Source: Symsagittifera roscoffensis (Eukaryota > Xenacoelomorpha > Acoela > Convolutidae). From it: a DNA stretch of 64,000 nt. The notes beneath the pieces were generated by a model. The model ran no database searches and was not told where the DNA came from. It saw nothing but the letters and a program-made list of their open reading frames with translations. Made by a program: the position numbers and the translations under genes. Below are positions 11,111-20,760 of this stretch, one piece after another; position 1 is the stretch's first letter; every line of letters begins with the position of its first letter. The stretch spans positions 806,001 to 870,000 of the forward strand of contig NW_026971149.1 in NCBI RefSeq assembly GCF_963678635.1. Direction: 5' to 3'.

Positions 11111-12165
11111 GAGGATGTAAAATTTCTCAAAAAGCAGACCAAATCTAAAATTGTTTAGTTAGTTTATTTCAGCAATTAGGTTAAGTTGGCAGAGTGTCGT
11201 TCACCTCAGGGGAAGTTATCTGTCTCCCTGCCCTTCCGATAAGTCCGCTTCCGGTTTATTACTTCTCATGCTATGTTGAAGTGTTGAAATTGTTATTTTG
11301 CTTTTTAGTGGAATGTGGCTGTATTCACATCGAGATATCATAAAAGTAATATAGTCTGTAATTGCGCAAAAAAACTGCAGTCAGTTAAGAAAAATTTGGT
11401 TAAAAAATTTTTTGTTTTTGTCTGAGATGTTGTTTGGAAGGCACTTATCACGACTTAAAAATCTTAATAGTCTACTATAAATTCAGTAATCTGCGCTCTA
11501 CAATATTCTAAAACTGAAAGAGCGTAGAGTAATTTGATTTATTCTATGAGATTAAAAGTTGCACAAAAAGTCGGTTCGAAAATTAACTCTTTTTAAAGTT
11601 AATTCGAGTTCACTTACTCTTTTTAGACTGTCTGGTTGGAGTCTTTTGAGTTTAGTTAGGTCCAATGTTCCATTCCAACCACGTCACGATTTGACGGGAA
11701 GGAACGATGGCGCATTTTCTCTGCCCAATTATGGCTCTATTAAAATAAATTAGCGTGGTATCATAGTAAAGTCTTTTTCAAACATGATTTAGAATGCCAA
11801 AATTATCAGTTTAGGAAATTGGGTTCTAGTTTTTCCAATTTTACAGACCAGTTTTACGAAATTTGATGACCTTGAATTCGATGACACTGAAATCAATTTA
11901 GTTATTCTTGGTTTTGAACATTAAGTTATTTATCATTTTGAGGTATTTTTATAGCTTTTAACAAAAAAGACGAAGTTTAGAAAAAAAAACGAAAAATGAA
12001 TTTTATTTTTCTTGAAATGAAAAGAAAGCGATTACATCTTCAACATAATCTGTGCCATGTTGTCAGGGCAAATAATGATAAGTATAGTTCTTGAGTGAGT
12101 AAAAAGCCAATAATTATTCAGTTTTGCGGTAAATTTTTGAGCCCAATTTTTGAAAAACAAATAGC
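11111..12165. other. Intergenic AT-rich sequence
   Basis: No gene seen. Near 12025-12080 there is a second copy of a LINE ORF1-like piece (CATAATCTGTGCCATG is shared with 10868-10883). The rest has no recognisable structure. It ends at the target duplication of the LTR element. Confidence 0.4.
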
Positions 12166-12169
12166 ATAA
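12166..12169. repeat. Target site duplication, left copy (ATAA)
   Basis: ATAA immediately precedes the TG of the left LTR and is repeated directly after the right LTR (31089-31092). The next base outward differs between sides, so the duplication is 4 bp, within the range for Ty3/Gypsy integrases. Confidence 0.85.
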
Positions 12170-12579
12170 TGAGTTAGGACCGAGTTGGTTAACTCATTGA
12201 GTAATTTCGGATAGGGTACACCGTCTGCTCGTCACGCTATCTTATTTTCGGCCGGATAGATTCGTGCAACTTCTTAGTCTAATACCGATCCTAATCTTAC
12301 TCTTATACTATCTAGTCTCAGGTTGTTTAACTAGTCTCTGCTAGGCTCAATAGATCTAGGGTATACTGGTTTATTGCGGCTGCTGAAGTGCTCGGGAGAG
12401 TCCAACTAATTTCTAAGTTAAATTCAAATCTCTCTGGTGCTGAATTTACAAGTAACTTCAGCACTTACAAATAAGTGGGTTGTTAGTTAGATGGATCATG
12501 ATTGGTTAATATTAAATACTTTACATTGGTAAAATATCTAAATTATCCAATCATAAAATGTAGTTTAGATCAGGTTCCA
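12170..12579 (-). repeat. 3' LTR
   Basis: 410 bp, identical to 30679-31088 except at two positions (TT versus TA near 12208 and A versus T near 12276). On the minus strand it begins TGGAACCTG and ends CCTAACTCA. It contains AATAAA on the minus strand (12370-12375) and several CCAAT-type motifs (ATTGG at about 12501, TCCAATCA at about 12546). As the downstream copy it would supply the polyadenylation signal. Confidence 0.93.
12370..12375 (-). terminator. Polyadenylation signal AATAAA in 3' LTR
   Basis: TTTATT on the plus strand reads AATAAA on the element's strand. It lies about 200 bp from either LTR edge and is repeated in the 5' LTR at 30879-30884. Poly(A) use is inferred from position. 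Confidence 0.5.
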
Positions 12580-14196
12580 CCCATCCGGGTTTTACAGAGT
12601 TTTTTAGAATAGTTCTTCTGCAATTCGAAGGATGGATGATGGACGTTGGTGTTTGGCGAACATCATATTTCTTCTGTTTCCTCTTTGTTAAAGAAGTTCC
12701 AGGAAGCTGGAGTTAGAGACATAAGACGTTGTGTCTTCTAGTGACAACGACTAAGTCTTTGCAACAAACTCAAATCTGATTTCAGAATGGTTTGCTATGT
12801 CAGGTTTTTTTGTTCTGCGTGGAGAACTTCTTTTGTGTCTGATCTTAGTTTGGGAATGGCGTGGAGATTGTGCGTGGAGGGGATGCCTGGTTACTCGGAT
12901 CTGTACGTATACTTGAACATCGAGGTGGTCATTGGTCTAGTTCAATGAAGTCCTTTTCTGCGAAGTCAAGTCGTACTCTAAATCCTTTGAGTTGTGATTG
13001 TGAGTGGCATATCGATTGTGGTTGGTCATTCTCTCTCGAGTGTAGTGGGGTCGTTCTGTCTTTAGATGTTCGTCCTTGGTGTTGTATTCTGATCTATGTA
13101 TTGCATAATGTAATTTACATTTTATAAAACATTTATTAGTTTAATATTTTTTAATTATGATTTTAGTTAGTTGTTTTCACAAAAGCTTTTTGTTTTAGTT
13201 CGGTTATTTTGAAGAGTTACTCACACTTGAGTAGCTCTTATTAAAAATAGAGGTGTGGTCACAAAGCGTGGATGTAGCGCGGTGGGTTAGGCCGGCTATA
13301 GAGCATGCTCAGGACGTCCTTCCTGGTGGGTTAGGCCAGGAGAGTGGGAGTATGATTTCATGCGGTTTTTGTGAGGGGTCCTGTTATGTGACAACGTTTT
13401 ATGTTGGGTTTGTTGTGGTTTTTCTTATGTCTTGTTGGTTATGTCCTTTTTCCAAAAAGCAAATTGTTCGTGGTATGGGTTTGTCTTTCGACTTTTTTGT
13501 GTTTTATTATTTCTTTCTTAGACTTTATAATAGTCTTCAAAAGAATAAATTATCCAGTTTTAAACTGGGTTAATCCGGTTTGGGTACCGTTGGTTTCCTT
13601 TTCTTAGTCATGCTGTTATTCTATGATTTGTGGTATTTAGTAAGCTGCGTTGGTTAGTTTTGTTTAGTATATGATTCCTTTCCAACCGGGTTAAAGGAAA
13701 GTTTGAAACATGTTATTATATGTTAGAGTTGTTGAGTGTGAAAACTTGAAACTGAAATTCATTATTTTAAACAATTCTTCGTGGGCGAGCTGTGCGAGTG
13801 TGGATAGAATTTCTGTGCGAATAAATGAGAATATCAAAAGGTTAGTACTGCATTTGCATTTTATTAATTTACTGCATAGAATTTGGAAATTTACTGCTAG
13901 TTATGGGGGAATTTTAAGTTACAAATTTTCATCATAATTAGATTTACTGCTTGTGGGAAAAATTTTAGAAATGAATTTACTGCATTGGTATTAAATTTAT
14001 AAATTTATAAGTGTAAGAGATTAATAGAATTTTTGAAATCTGTTTGATGAAATTTGCGATTGTTATTTGTCTTTTGTGGTTTTTGTAGGTGATTGTCGGA
14101 TGAAGGCTAAAAATCTAAAGAAAACATGGATAAAGTATGGTGAGTTTTTTAATATTCTAATTAGTTAGTAATCTTCATTTAATTCATACTTAACTG
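12580..14196 (-). other. 3' non-coding region of the LTR element
   Basis: About 1.6 kb between the 601-codon ORF stop and the 3' LTR, with no convincing minus-strand ORF. It holds short direct repeats: GGTGGGTTAGGCC at 13281-13293 and 13325-13337, and a cluster of ATTTACTGC at about 13867, 13889, 13942 and 13975. The bases next to the LTR read CCCGGATGGG on the element strand, a weak polypurine tract with one T. The region could hold cis-acting RNA signals, but nothing in the sequence proves this. Confidence 0.5.
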
Positions 14197-16002
14197 TTAG
14201 TCGTCGGGGAAAAAACCGTGGGGGAAGATGTCGTGAATTAGTTCTGAAGTTGTTAGTAGTTTAGCTAAGATGCGGATGATATTTTTAGTCTGAAGCAGTG
14301 GCCAAAGCAATTGAAGTGCCTTAATAGTGGTTAGTTCTTCAGTGCCAACTGCAAACTCATAAGGTGTGTTTTGGATTAGATTATATAATTTGTGATTGAA
14401 TTTAGTATTATGGATGAATTCTAAAATTGGGATTTCTATGGGTTGTACAAACTCGTGCGGGATAAGGAAGGGTCGGGATTCTTCGGCGTTGAAGGTCTTG
14501 GTGATGGGACAGAAGATGTACATTTGGGTTATGGGATCATAATTGCGAAGAATACCATGAAGGTTAGTATCTTTAATGCAATATGTGAAATTTAGGAAAA
14601 ATGGTGAAGTGTATTTGGAATTAATGAATTGAAAACGATGGTGTGGTTGTCTAGAGGGTGTGTGTAGGTCAAAGTGATTTTGGATGAAGCGATAATAACT
14701 ATATGTGTGGGTTTGTTTAGTGCGCAACATAATATCGTGTGAGCAGTGCAGATCTCTTTCATGTGGTGCAAGGAAATGAAAGGTTAGTGAAAATATTTGG
14801 AAGCGTTCTTTAAAACTTTCGTATGCTTGTGTGTCTGTTAGTGCTTCTGAAATAATGTGATCAAACTTTCGGTCGAAGATGTTTAGTGTAAATATATATG
14901 GTGTCTTGATGAAAAATTTCTCGGTAATTTGTGGATTAGCGAAGCGATCGTCGTCTAAGAATTGATCTTGGTTAGCTCTGATGATGTTGTGATCATAGTA
15001 TTCGAGTGTATATTCGTTAGCTCTAGGTGCAGTGTGTGTTTTTAGTGATTTTTTATATCCAACGTAAGTAAATTGTCTAGCGGTTAGTGGTGTAGTGAGT
15101 CGATATAGCATGTCCGTATTTCGCTCTATATCGATGTGAGTGTTAGATAAAGGTAAGCAAAGAGGGTTAGTGAAATGATAATATGAGGTCCAAGAGAGAG
15201 TGGGCATTAAAACGTATTCATCTACAAAGTTGCGTGTTTCGTTAGTGTCGTGGGGGGTGTTTAAGGTGTATTGTGGGAATGAGGGTAAGGTGATGGCTAA
15301 AAATTCTTTTGTGTTAGTATGCTTGGGGTGGTTGATGTATTCACGGGCTGTTCCTGGTTTTGCTGGGAAAGGATGGTTGGGGAACTTTCTTTTAAAAGTG
15401 CGGTAAGCTCTATTAGTGTTGAGTGAAGATTCAGTTGATGTGGATGATGGTGCTAATGATTCAGTATAATTTGAAGAGGGTGTAGGGGTAGGGGGGTTGG
15501 ATGAATTTATAGTGGAGGAGATTTGGTTTATGGTTGGGGTATTAAGGTGGTAGGGTTGTTGTTGGAGGGTAATAAAATTATCTAGCTCTGGGGAGATTCG
15601 GGGGGTGTCTGGAGAATGAGATGATTGGTCAGAATGGTATGAGGAGTAGGTTGGGGTAACTTGGGAAGCATAAGAGGGTGTGGGAGTAATGGGGTCAGGG
15701 TTATTGGATAATATGGGTTGAAAAGGGGGTTGAGAAAAATTAGAAGAGTTATGAAAATTATTGGATGGGGATGGTTCTGAGTCGGCAAATTCATCGGGGG
15801 TTTCAATATTCGGGTTATTGAGTTGTGAGATGGAATATAAAACTGAGATGTGTGAATTAGTGTCGGAATTCATGCCTGATGTTACATTACTAGATGGAAA
15901 ATCGGGTGGCGGAAAAGCAAAAAGTGGTATTATTGGGATTGGAGAGGTAAGATTGGTTGGGTGGGAATTTGATCGGTGTAGTGATCCAAGTTGGCGGCTC
16001 AT
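14197..16002 (-). CDS. Unknown 601-residue protein downstream of Env (element ORF)
   Basis: An uninterrupted 601-codon frame. Its ATG (16002-16000) overlaps the Env stop codon in an ATGA, suggesting reinitiation or a shared mRNA. Residues 1 to about 200 are rich in Ser, Thr, Pro and Asn and look disordered. The rest looks folded, is rich in aromatic residues and His, and has few Cys. No signal peptide or membrane segment is obvious. A segment near residues 460-490 (GILRNYDPITQMYIFC) resembles the end of the Met-less frame on the other side of Env (IGYITFYNPYSGLSYTC), hinting at common ancestry. I do not recognise the family. It could be an accessory structural or regulatory protein of the element. 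The intact length suggests recent selection or a very young copy. Confidence 0.75.
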   Translation of the reverse strand: MSRQLGSLHRSNSHPTNLTSPIPIIPLFAFPPPDFPSSNVTSGMNSDTNSHISVLYSISQLNNPNIETPDEFADSEPSPSNNFHNSSNFSQPPFQPILSNNPDPITPTPSYASQVTPTYSSYHSDQSSHSPDTPRISPELDNFITLQQQPYHLNTPTINQISSTINSSNPPTPTPSSNYTESLAPSSTSTESSLNTNRAYRTFKRKFPNHPFPAKPGTAREYINHPKHTNTKEFLAITLPSFPQYTLNTPHDTNETRNFVDEYVLMPTLSWTSYYHFTNPLCLPLSNTHIDIERNTDMLYRLTTPLTARQFTYVGYKKSLKTHTAPRANEYTLEYYDHNIIRANQDQFLDDDRFANPQITEKFFIKTPYIFTLNIFDRKFDHIISEALTDTQAYESFKERFQIFSLTFHFLAPHERDLHCSHDIMLRTKQTHTYSYYRFIQNHFDLHTPSRQPHHRFQFINSKYTSPFFLNFTYCIKDTNLHGILRNYDPITQMYIFCPITKTFNAEESRPFLIPHEFVQPIEIPILEFIHNTKFNHKLYNLIQNTPYEFAVGTEELTTIKALQLLWPLLQTKNIIRILAKLLTTSELIHDIFPHGFFPDD

Positions 16003-18599
16003 CGTGGGCTAAAAAAATGATTATTTTGAGACTGAAAAGCGGTGGTATGGGGTTGTTCAATAATTTGTTCATAAGTATTATCATCTTGTGACTGGTGTGT
16101 CATTATATGTTGGATGGGACTTTGTGATGTGGTGAGTCGAAAATTTGGATTATGTGTGATGGCTAAATTTCGAAAATTTCGTGGGACTAGGGATAGTGGA
16201 TGGTTATTTGGTAGGGGTGGTAATTGTGGTGCCGTTGGCGTTATGTCTACATTGTTATGTTCTTCGTCGTATGTATTTTGTCGTGTTGCTATTTTTGTGT
16301 TATATTCTTTTATTTGTGCGTCTAAAAGAATTTTGTTTATAGATGTAGAAAAGATTCCAAAAAATCCTGCAAAGAGTATGCGTGCTACGCTTGCTTGTCT
16401 GTTTACTTGTGTGTGTATAGCACATGTGTTGTAGATTCCTTTTAAAAGTGAGAAAAGAAATCCAATAAAGTTAAACATTGCGTATAAAATAGTCAATTTT
16501 TCTAAGATGTAGTAGGGCCATCCTAGAAAATCGAGGATCTCATTTTTGAGTGTAACAAAGCTAAAAATGTTAATTGGTGATATATCTTGGGGACGGTATT
16601 TTTCACCGTTTAGATATATATAATCTTTAATGTCTTTAAAATATCCGCTATAGTCTTGCGTGTAGATATCGGCAAATCCTGCGGTTTCTGCAAGTTTGCG
16701 TAAATTTTGGTCTATTGATTGTCTTTGTATAGTGTCCATTTGTGTTAATAATTCTTGGAATTGTTGTGTTCTAATGTGATGTTGAATATCTGATTTTGAA
16801 TAGATTCCTATTGATTGTAAGTCTATATTTGGGTTTCGAGCAATAGCGCGAATGCTTTCTGGTGAAAATTTTTTGAGTGATTGCATTAATGTGGGATATG
16901 GAGTGAGAAGATAATATTTATTTTCATCAGGGTTTAGTTGTACTACATTGTGGCTGTTTTCTGATCCACATGGGACTGCGGTATCCCAGAAATAGGTTCT
17001 TCGTGAAAGTGTATCCACGAAATGTACTTTATTCTTATAAAAGATAGGGATTCTTTTATAACATCGTTTATCTTCAAAAACGTATAGTGGTGATACTTTT
17101 TTAGTACAAGTATAAAACCATAAGATGTTTCCTTCATAGTCTAAAAAATTTGATCTATTTCCAGATAATAAGTATCCTGCATAGGGTATTTTTAATACTG
17201 CTAGTGCAAGTGATTGTAATATTTGTGTTCGTTCTAATTCGCATAGTTGGTGTAGTGTTTCTAATTCGGAGAGTGACATTTCTTGAAAAATTCGGCTAAT
17301 TGTATAATCTAGTTTCATATCTAAATGAATATCATAGTGGATATTACCGAAATATGTAGTATTCATTAGTGATAATTCTTGTAAGCGTGTGCTTCTGGTG
17401 TCATGGGGTTTTAGATGTCCACCAGGTTGTCCGTTGCTTTTTTCAAAATTAACTGGTATATAGGATGTTCCTTCGTTTAGAGGATGACCTGTGGCATATG
17501 GGTCGATTTTTACTTTTCCAGTGGTCATGTCGAATCCTTTTTCGTATTCAACTAATATTTCAGAGTATTGTGTTCTGTGAAGTGGATTCCTGTATTTACA
17601 TGCAAGTTCTGTTTCTTGATATATTTGAAAACGTGTCAATTTATTTTCTATATTGTCTATGTTTCTAAAATTAGAACTTAGTTTTCGTGATGGATGGACT
17701 TGTTCATATGGAATTGATTGTATAAAATATTTTTCGTGAAATTTTATCATACGAGCGTGTATTTTTGCTACTTGAAATGTTGTACATGTATCTTCGGGGA
17801 ACCAAACAATTGTTGCTTGTGTTCTCGTTGTAGGGTCGCAATAACCTTGATCATTTTTACAAGGTAATCGGATTCCTTGATAGATCATTGTGTTATCTGA
17901 TAAATCTCGTGTTAGTTGTATTTTTTCGAGTTGTATTTTCCAATCGAAAAACATTATTTCTTGGTATCCTTTATTTTTTGTGTCTGCTTTGCAGTTTGAT
18001 GGGTCATTTATACCAATGTGTGGTATCCAATGTTTATCGTGTAGGTCATAGGTTAATCGTCCGTGTGCGCCGTTATACGGGTATTTTTCGTCTAGTTTTA
18101 TATGTCCTTGGTGTCTTTCAAGTTGTGATTGATGTACAGAGTCTGAAAAAACTTGAAAATTAACTAACTTTCTTTGGGAGTTTTTATTTTGTGTGATGTT
18201 TAGTCTAAGTAATTCATTTTTACAATCGTCGGGATTGAGATGTAAAAGACGTTCTATATTACTCTGATAGAATGATTCATGGTCAAGTCGGTTTTTGTTT
18301 CCGTTCGAGACTTGTGAACAATGTACTTTCTTTTCGGAAAATGTTGCTGTGAATTTATAACCTGTAACTGTTGTTGCTCGGGCTTTTGAATAGAGTGTTG
18401 CTATTACATCTGTGGTTTCTATAGCTTGTGGTTCTGTTTCACATTGTGATACTTGATTTATTGCATATTTATGTAGTGTTTTTTGTTCATTTTCTTCACA
18501 ATCGTAATGTGTTACTAATAAATCTTGTGGTCCTGTACGAGGAGAAGGGTTTATGTTTTGATTTGAGATTACTAGAAAAAGGAGTTGGAGAAAAATTAA
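15999..18599 (-). CDS. env: Env-like membrane glycoprotein frame (element)
   Basis: The frame is open from just after a TAA at 18602-18600 to the TGA at 16001-15999, 866 codons. An internal ATG at 17954 opens the last 651 codons. The first dozen residues are strongly hydrophobic, like a signal peptide. The ectodomain has about 14 Cys, including a pair around LPCKNDQGYCDP, and an Asn-X-Thr site. A hydrophobic segment of about 30 residues (nt about 16440-16525) and a second shorter one (16335-16386) lie near the C-terminus, followed by a tail of about 110 residues. This matches a type I envelope glycoprotein. An in-frame ATG lies at 18617, but the TAA falls five codons later, so this copy is either interrupted at its start or expressed by splicing. 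The viral source of this Env cannot be told by eye. Confidence 0.72.
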   Translation of the reverse strand, partial: LIFLQLLFLVISNQNINPSPRTGPQDLLVTHYDCEENEQKTLHKYAINQVSQCETEPQAIETTDVIATLYSKARATTVTGYKFTATFSEKKVHCSQVSNGNKNRLDHESFYQSNIERLLHLNPDDCKNELLRLNITQNKNSQRKLVNFQVFSDSVHQSQLERHQGHIKLDEKYPYNGAHGRLTYDLHDKHWIPHIGINDPSNCKADTKNKGYQEIMFFDWKIQLEKIQLTRDLSDNTMIYQGIRLPCKNDQGYCDPTTRTQATIVWFPEDTCTTFQVAKIHARMIKFHEKYFIQSIPYEQVHPSRKLSSNFRNIDNIENKLTRFQIYQETELACKYRNPLHRTQYSEILVEYEKGFDMTTGKVKIDPYATGHPLNEGTSYIPVNFEKSNGQPGGHLKPHDTRSTRLQELSLMNTTYFGNIHYDIHLDMKLDYTISRIFQEMSLSELETLHQLCELERTQILQSLALAVLKIPYAGYLLSGNRSNFLDYEGNILWFYTCTKKVSPLYVFEDKRCYKRIPIFYKNKVHFVDTLSRRTYFWDTAVPCGSENSHNVVQLNPDENKYYLLTPYPTLMQSLKKFSPESIRAIARNPNIDLQSIGIYSKSDIQHHIRTQQFQELLTQMDTIQRQSIDQNLRKLAETAGFADIYTQDYSGYFKDIKDYIYLNGEKYRPQDISPINIFSFVTLKNEILDFLGWPYYILEKLTILYAMFNFIGFLFSLLKGIYNTCAIHTQVNRQASVARILFAGFFGIFSTSINKILLDAQIKEYNTKIATRQNTYDEEHNNVDITPTAPQLPPLPNNHPLSLVPRNFRNLAITHNPNFRLTTSQSPIQHIMTHQSQDDNTYEQIIEQPHTTAFQSQNNHFFSPR

Positions 18600-18604
18600 T
18601 TATT

Positions 18605-19738
18605 TTAGAATATACATGTGTATGATAATCCTGAGTATGGATTATAAAATGTAATGTAGCCAATTGTGTTTTTGGTATATCTGTCGTATTTGTATATTAC
18701 TTCAGTAGTTATAAACGGTGGTGGTAGTGATTGAGCTGTTATGTTAGGTGGATTTAATGGGTAGGGATGTTGGGTAATATTATTTAACTTAACTGTGATT
18801 TCAAACTTTAATTGTAAACTGTTTTGTTGGAGTATTTGAATATTGTGATCACGGATATCGTTGTGAATATCTTGGCGATATTGTAATCTATTAAGTGCCC
18901 AGTTATGAAGGCGGTTACTTTCTTGATGTTGTCCAAATAATGGTGGAGGTGCTGTAAATGTATTCCAATCTAATCTTAAAGGAATATTTATTGATGATTG
19001 TTCTCGATATCTGGCGTCGAGATTATTTGGAAAATTTAAGTTAAAAGGTGGTGGTGAAATCTGGCTTATTGATGGTGTTGATGGTAGTGATAATGTTTCT
19101 GGTAGTGATGAGGATGTTGTTGTATCCGTAGAAATATCTATTGGGTCATTGACTAAATTTAATTCACCTTGTGTAAATGAATGTGTTGTCCAATATGGTA
19201 GTCGTGATGCTTGGTTTGGGGGGTTAAAGGGATTTTCACGTATTTGTTCAGATGTTGGTGTTGAACCTAAGTAATCTGATGGTAGGCTTGAGGTGCTACG
19301 TTGTGAAAGAAGCGTAGGGATTTCTGGGAATATACCAATGGGGTTTTCTGGAGTGTTTTGTGATGGGGATTGAGGTATATCAAAATGAACTCGGGGAGTT
19401 TGAAAATTTCTGTTTCGTCGAGGATGTATAATTTGTCTATTTATTTCGACTGTATTTTGGTTTTGACTAGGATTTCTTATTCTACTTAGTTCTTGTGGTA
19501 GTGTTGGGTATAGGTTATATGTTGGTTCGCTTAGAGGTGCTTGTCGTTGAACTGGTTCTAGTGGTTCTGATAAACGAGCATATCGTTCTTCAAAAGTGTA
19601 TGGATTGTCTTGAAAAGAAATTCGTGTAGATGTTTGAGGATTTTGAGTAATTGAAGGTGGTGTTGGGTTATCTTGGGATGATGTCGGTGAAGACTGACTT
19701 TGTGACTGTTGGGTAGCAATTTTTGATGGTTTTTTGAA
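18605..19738 (-). CDS. 377-codon open frame without Met (element exon?)
   Basis: From TTC at 19738, right after in-frame stops (TAA at 19741 and 19744), the frame is open to TAA at 18607-18605. I found no Met codon anywhere in it, so it cannot be an ordinary ORF. Its composition is protein-like: a Gln/Pro/Ser/Thr-rich first part (for example TQQSQSQSSPTS), then a more hydrophobic folded-looking part, with a single Cys near the end. It lies between the small membrane ORF ending at 19747 and the Env frame, and overlaps the Env ATG at 18617. The likely explanations are a spliced exon, a frameshift from an upstream ORF or a non-AUG start. AACAG at about 19705 is one possible 3' splice site. Function unknown. 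Confidence 0.65.
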   Translation of the reverse strand, partial: FKKPSKIATQQSQSQSSPTSSQDNPTPPSITQNPQTSTRISFQDNPYTFEERYARLSEPLEPVQRQAPLSEPTYNLYPTLPQELSRIRNPSQNQNTVEINRQIIHPRRNRNFQTPRVHFDIPQSPSQNTPENPIGIFPEIPTLLSQRSTSSLPSDYLGSTPTSEQIRENPFNPPNQASRLPYWTTHSFTQGELNLVNDPIDISTDTTTSSSLPETLSLPSTPSISQISPPPFNLNFPNNLDARYREQSSINIPLRLDWNTFTAPPPLFGQHQESNRLHNWALNRLQYRQDIHNDIRDHNIQILQQNSLQLKFEITVKLNNITQHPYPLNPPNITAQSLPPPFITTEVIYKYDRYTKNTIGYITFYNPYSGLSYTCIF

Positions 19739-19746
19739 TTATTACT

Positions 19747-19935
19747 TTAGTGAGAAATTTTGTGTTTATTATAATATTCTTCCAAAAAAAGAATTAGAAG
19801 GATTGTTGCTAGGGCAAATGTGAGGATTGCTTTCTTTATACATTTACAGATGGTCAAAATGAGGGATGATAAGAATGCTATGAAAATTACAAACAATAAA
19901 AAAATATCAGTTCTACTGAAAATTGTTCGTATCAT
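19747..19935 (-). CDS. 62-residue two-helix membrane protein (element)
   Basis: A short ORF with two hydrophobic segments (DIFLLFVIFIAFLSSLIL and ILTFALATILLILFLEE) separated by a basic, Cys-containing loop (CKCIKKA). Its ATG overlaps the stop of the preceding 76-codon ORF as ATGA (19935-19932). Tiny double-spanning proteins of this kind can be viroporins or assembly factors in viruses, but that role is only an analogy here. It ends 9 bases before the Met-less frame opens. The close packing of three frames argues that it is a real part of the element. Confidence 0.5.
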   Translation of the reverse strand: MIRTIFSRTDIFLLFVIFIAFLSSLILTICKCIKKAILTFALATILLILFLEEYYNKHKISH

Positions 19936-20162
19936 TTAGACAAGTTATATGAATCGTACCTGTGGATATAATCAAGGGTTTTGGAAAGTTGGAGGAATAG
20001 TTCGAGTATGGTGTAGAAAATTAAAAAAATGTTACAAAAAATGATTAGGATTATTAGAAAAGATTCAAGTATATCAAAAAGAAATATTATAAAGGTTTCA
20101 AGTATTGTAAAAAAATGTTTAAAATTTATGAGTATTTGAGTAACTGATTGAGAGAAGAGCAT
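19932..20162 (-). CDS. 76-residue hydrophobic protein (element)
   Basis: A short ORF dominated by Ile, Leu and Phe, with acidic residues at intervals (FLFDILESFLIILIIF). It could be one or two membrane helices or a hydrophobic coiled coil. A stop codon directly precedes its ATG, so this start is the only one in frame. The stop overlaps the ATG of the 62-codon ORF. About 600 bases without an ORF of 60 codons or more separate it from the Gag-Pol stop. I do not recognise the family. It is supported mainly by its position and the ATGA junction. Confidence 0.45.
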   Translation of the reverse strand: MLFSQSVTQILINFKHFFTILETFIIFLFDILESFLIILIIFCNIFLIFYTILELFLQLSKTLDYIHRYDSYNLSK

Positions 20163-20760
20163 TTAAGAAATGATCTCTTGGTCGAATATTTTTTGCTGTT
20201 TGAGGCGATTTTCTAGTGTGGTCGGATTATTTATTAGTTTTTTGACAAGTGGGTTGAGTTTTGTAAAAAATTGTTGGGGGCAATTTTCATGGTGACTGGG
20301 AGGTCGTCTTTTTCTTTATTTTTGTTTGTCAAATGATCCGGGGTATGGTGAGATTTTTATACTTTAGGCTAATTAAAATGTTCATTTTGTTACTTTAGGC
20401 TAAGTTAACAAATTTGCTTTGGGGGTATTCGTGGTCTGAGTTGGGGAAATATTGTTGATCTTTGGGTTATTAGATAAGGGAGGGGTACGGTATTATGGTG
20501 ATATTTATTTTAGTTGTCAAGTTGGAGTGGTTTGCTTATTTTTGACCTGGAGGTCGTAAAGTTATAGTTATAGATGTGCCTGGAGTTCTATATGATTCGT
20601 CTAATTGGTCTTAGTTTGAGTTAGAGAAAGTGACGGATTGGATGAATCCTATTGGTCTATTTTGAACTAGAATTATTGCGTACTTGTCAGCATGTTATTT
20701 TGAAAAATGTAAATGAAAAATGTTTCGAAGGTTTCAAGATAGTGAAGTATAATGTTAAAA
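20163..20760 (-). other. Spacer between Gag-Pol and small ORFs
   Basis: About 600 bp on the element strand with no ORF of 60 codons or more. It may hold a splice acceptor or internal promoter for the downstream genes, as is usual upstream of env in retroviruses, but no site stands out clearly. Confidence 0.4.
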
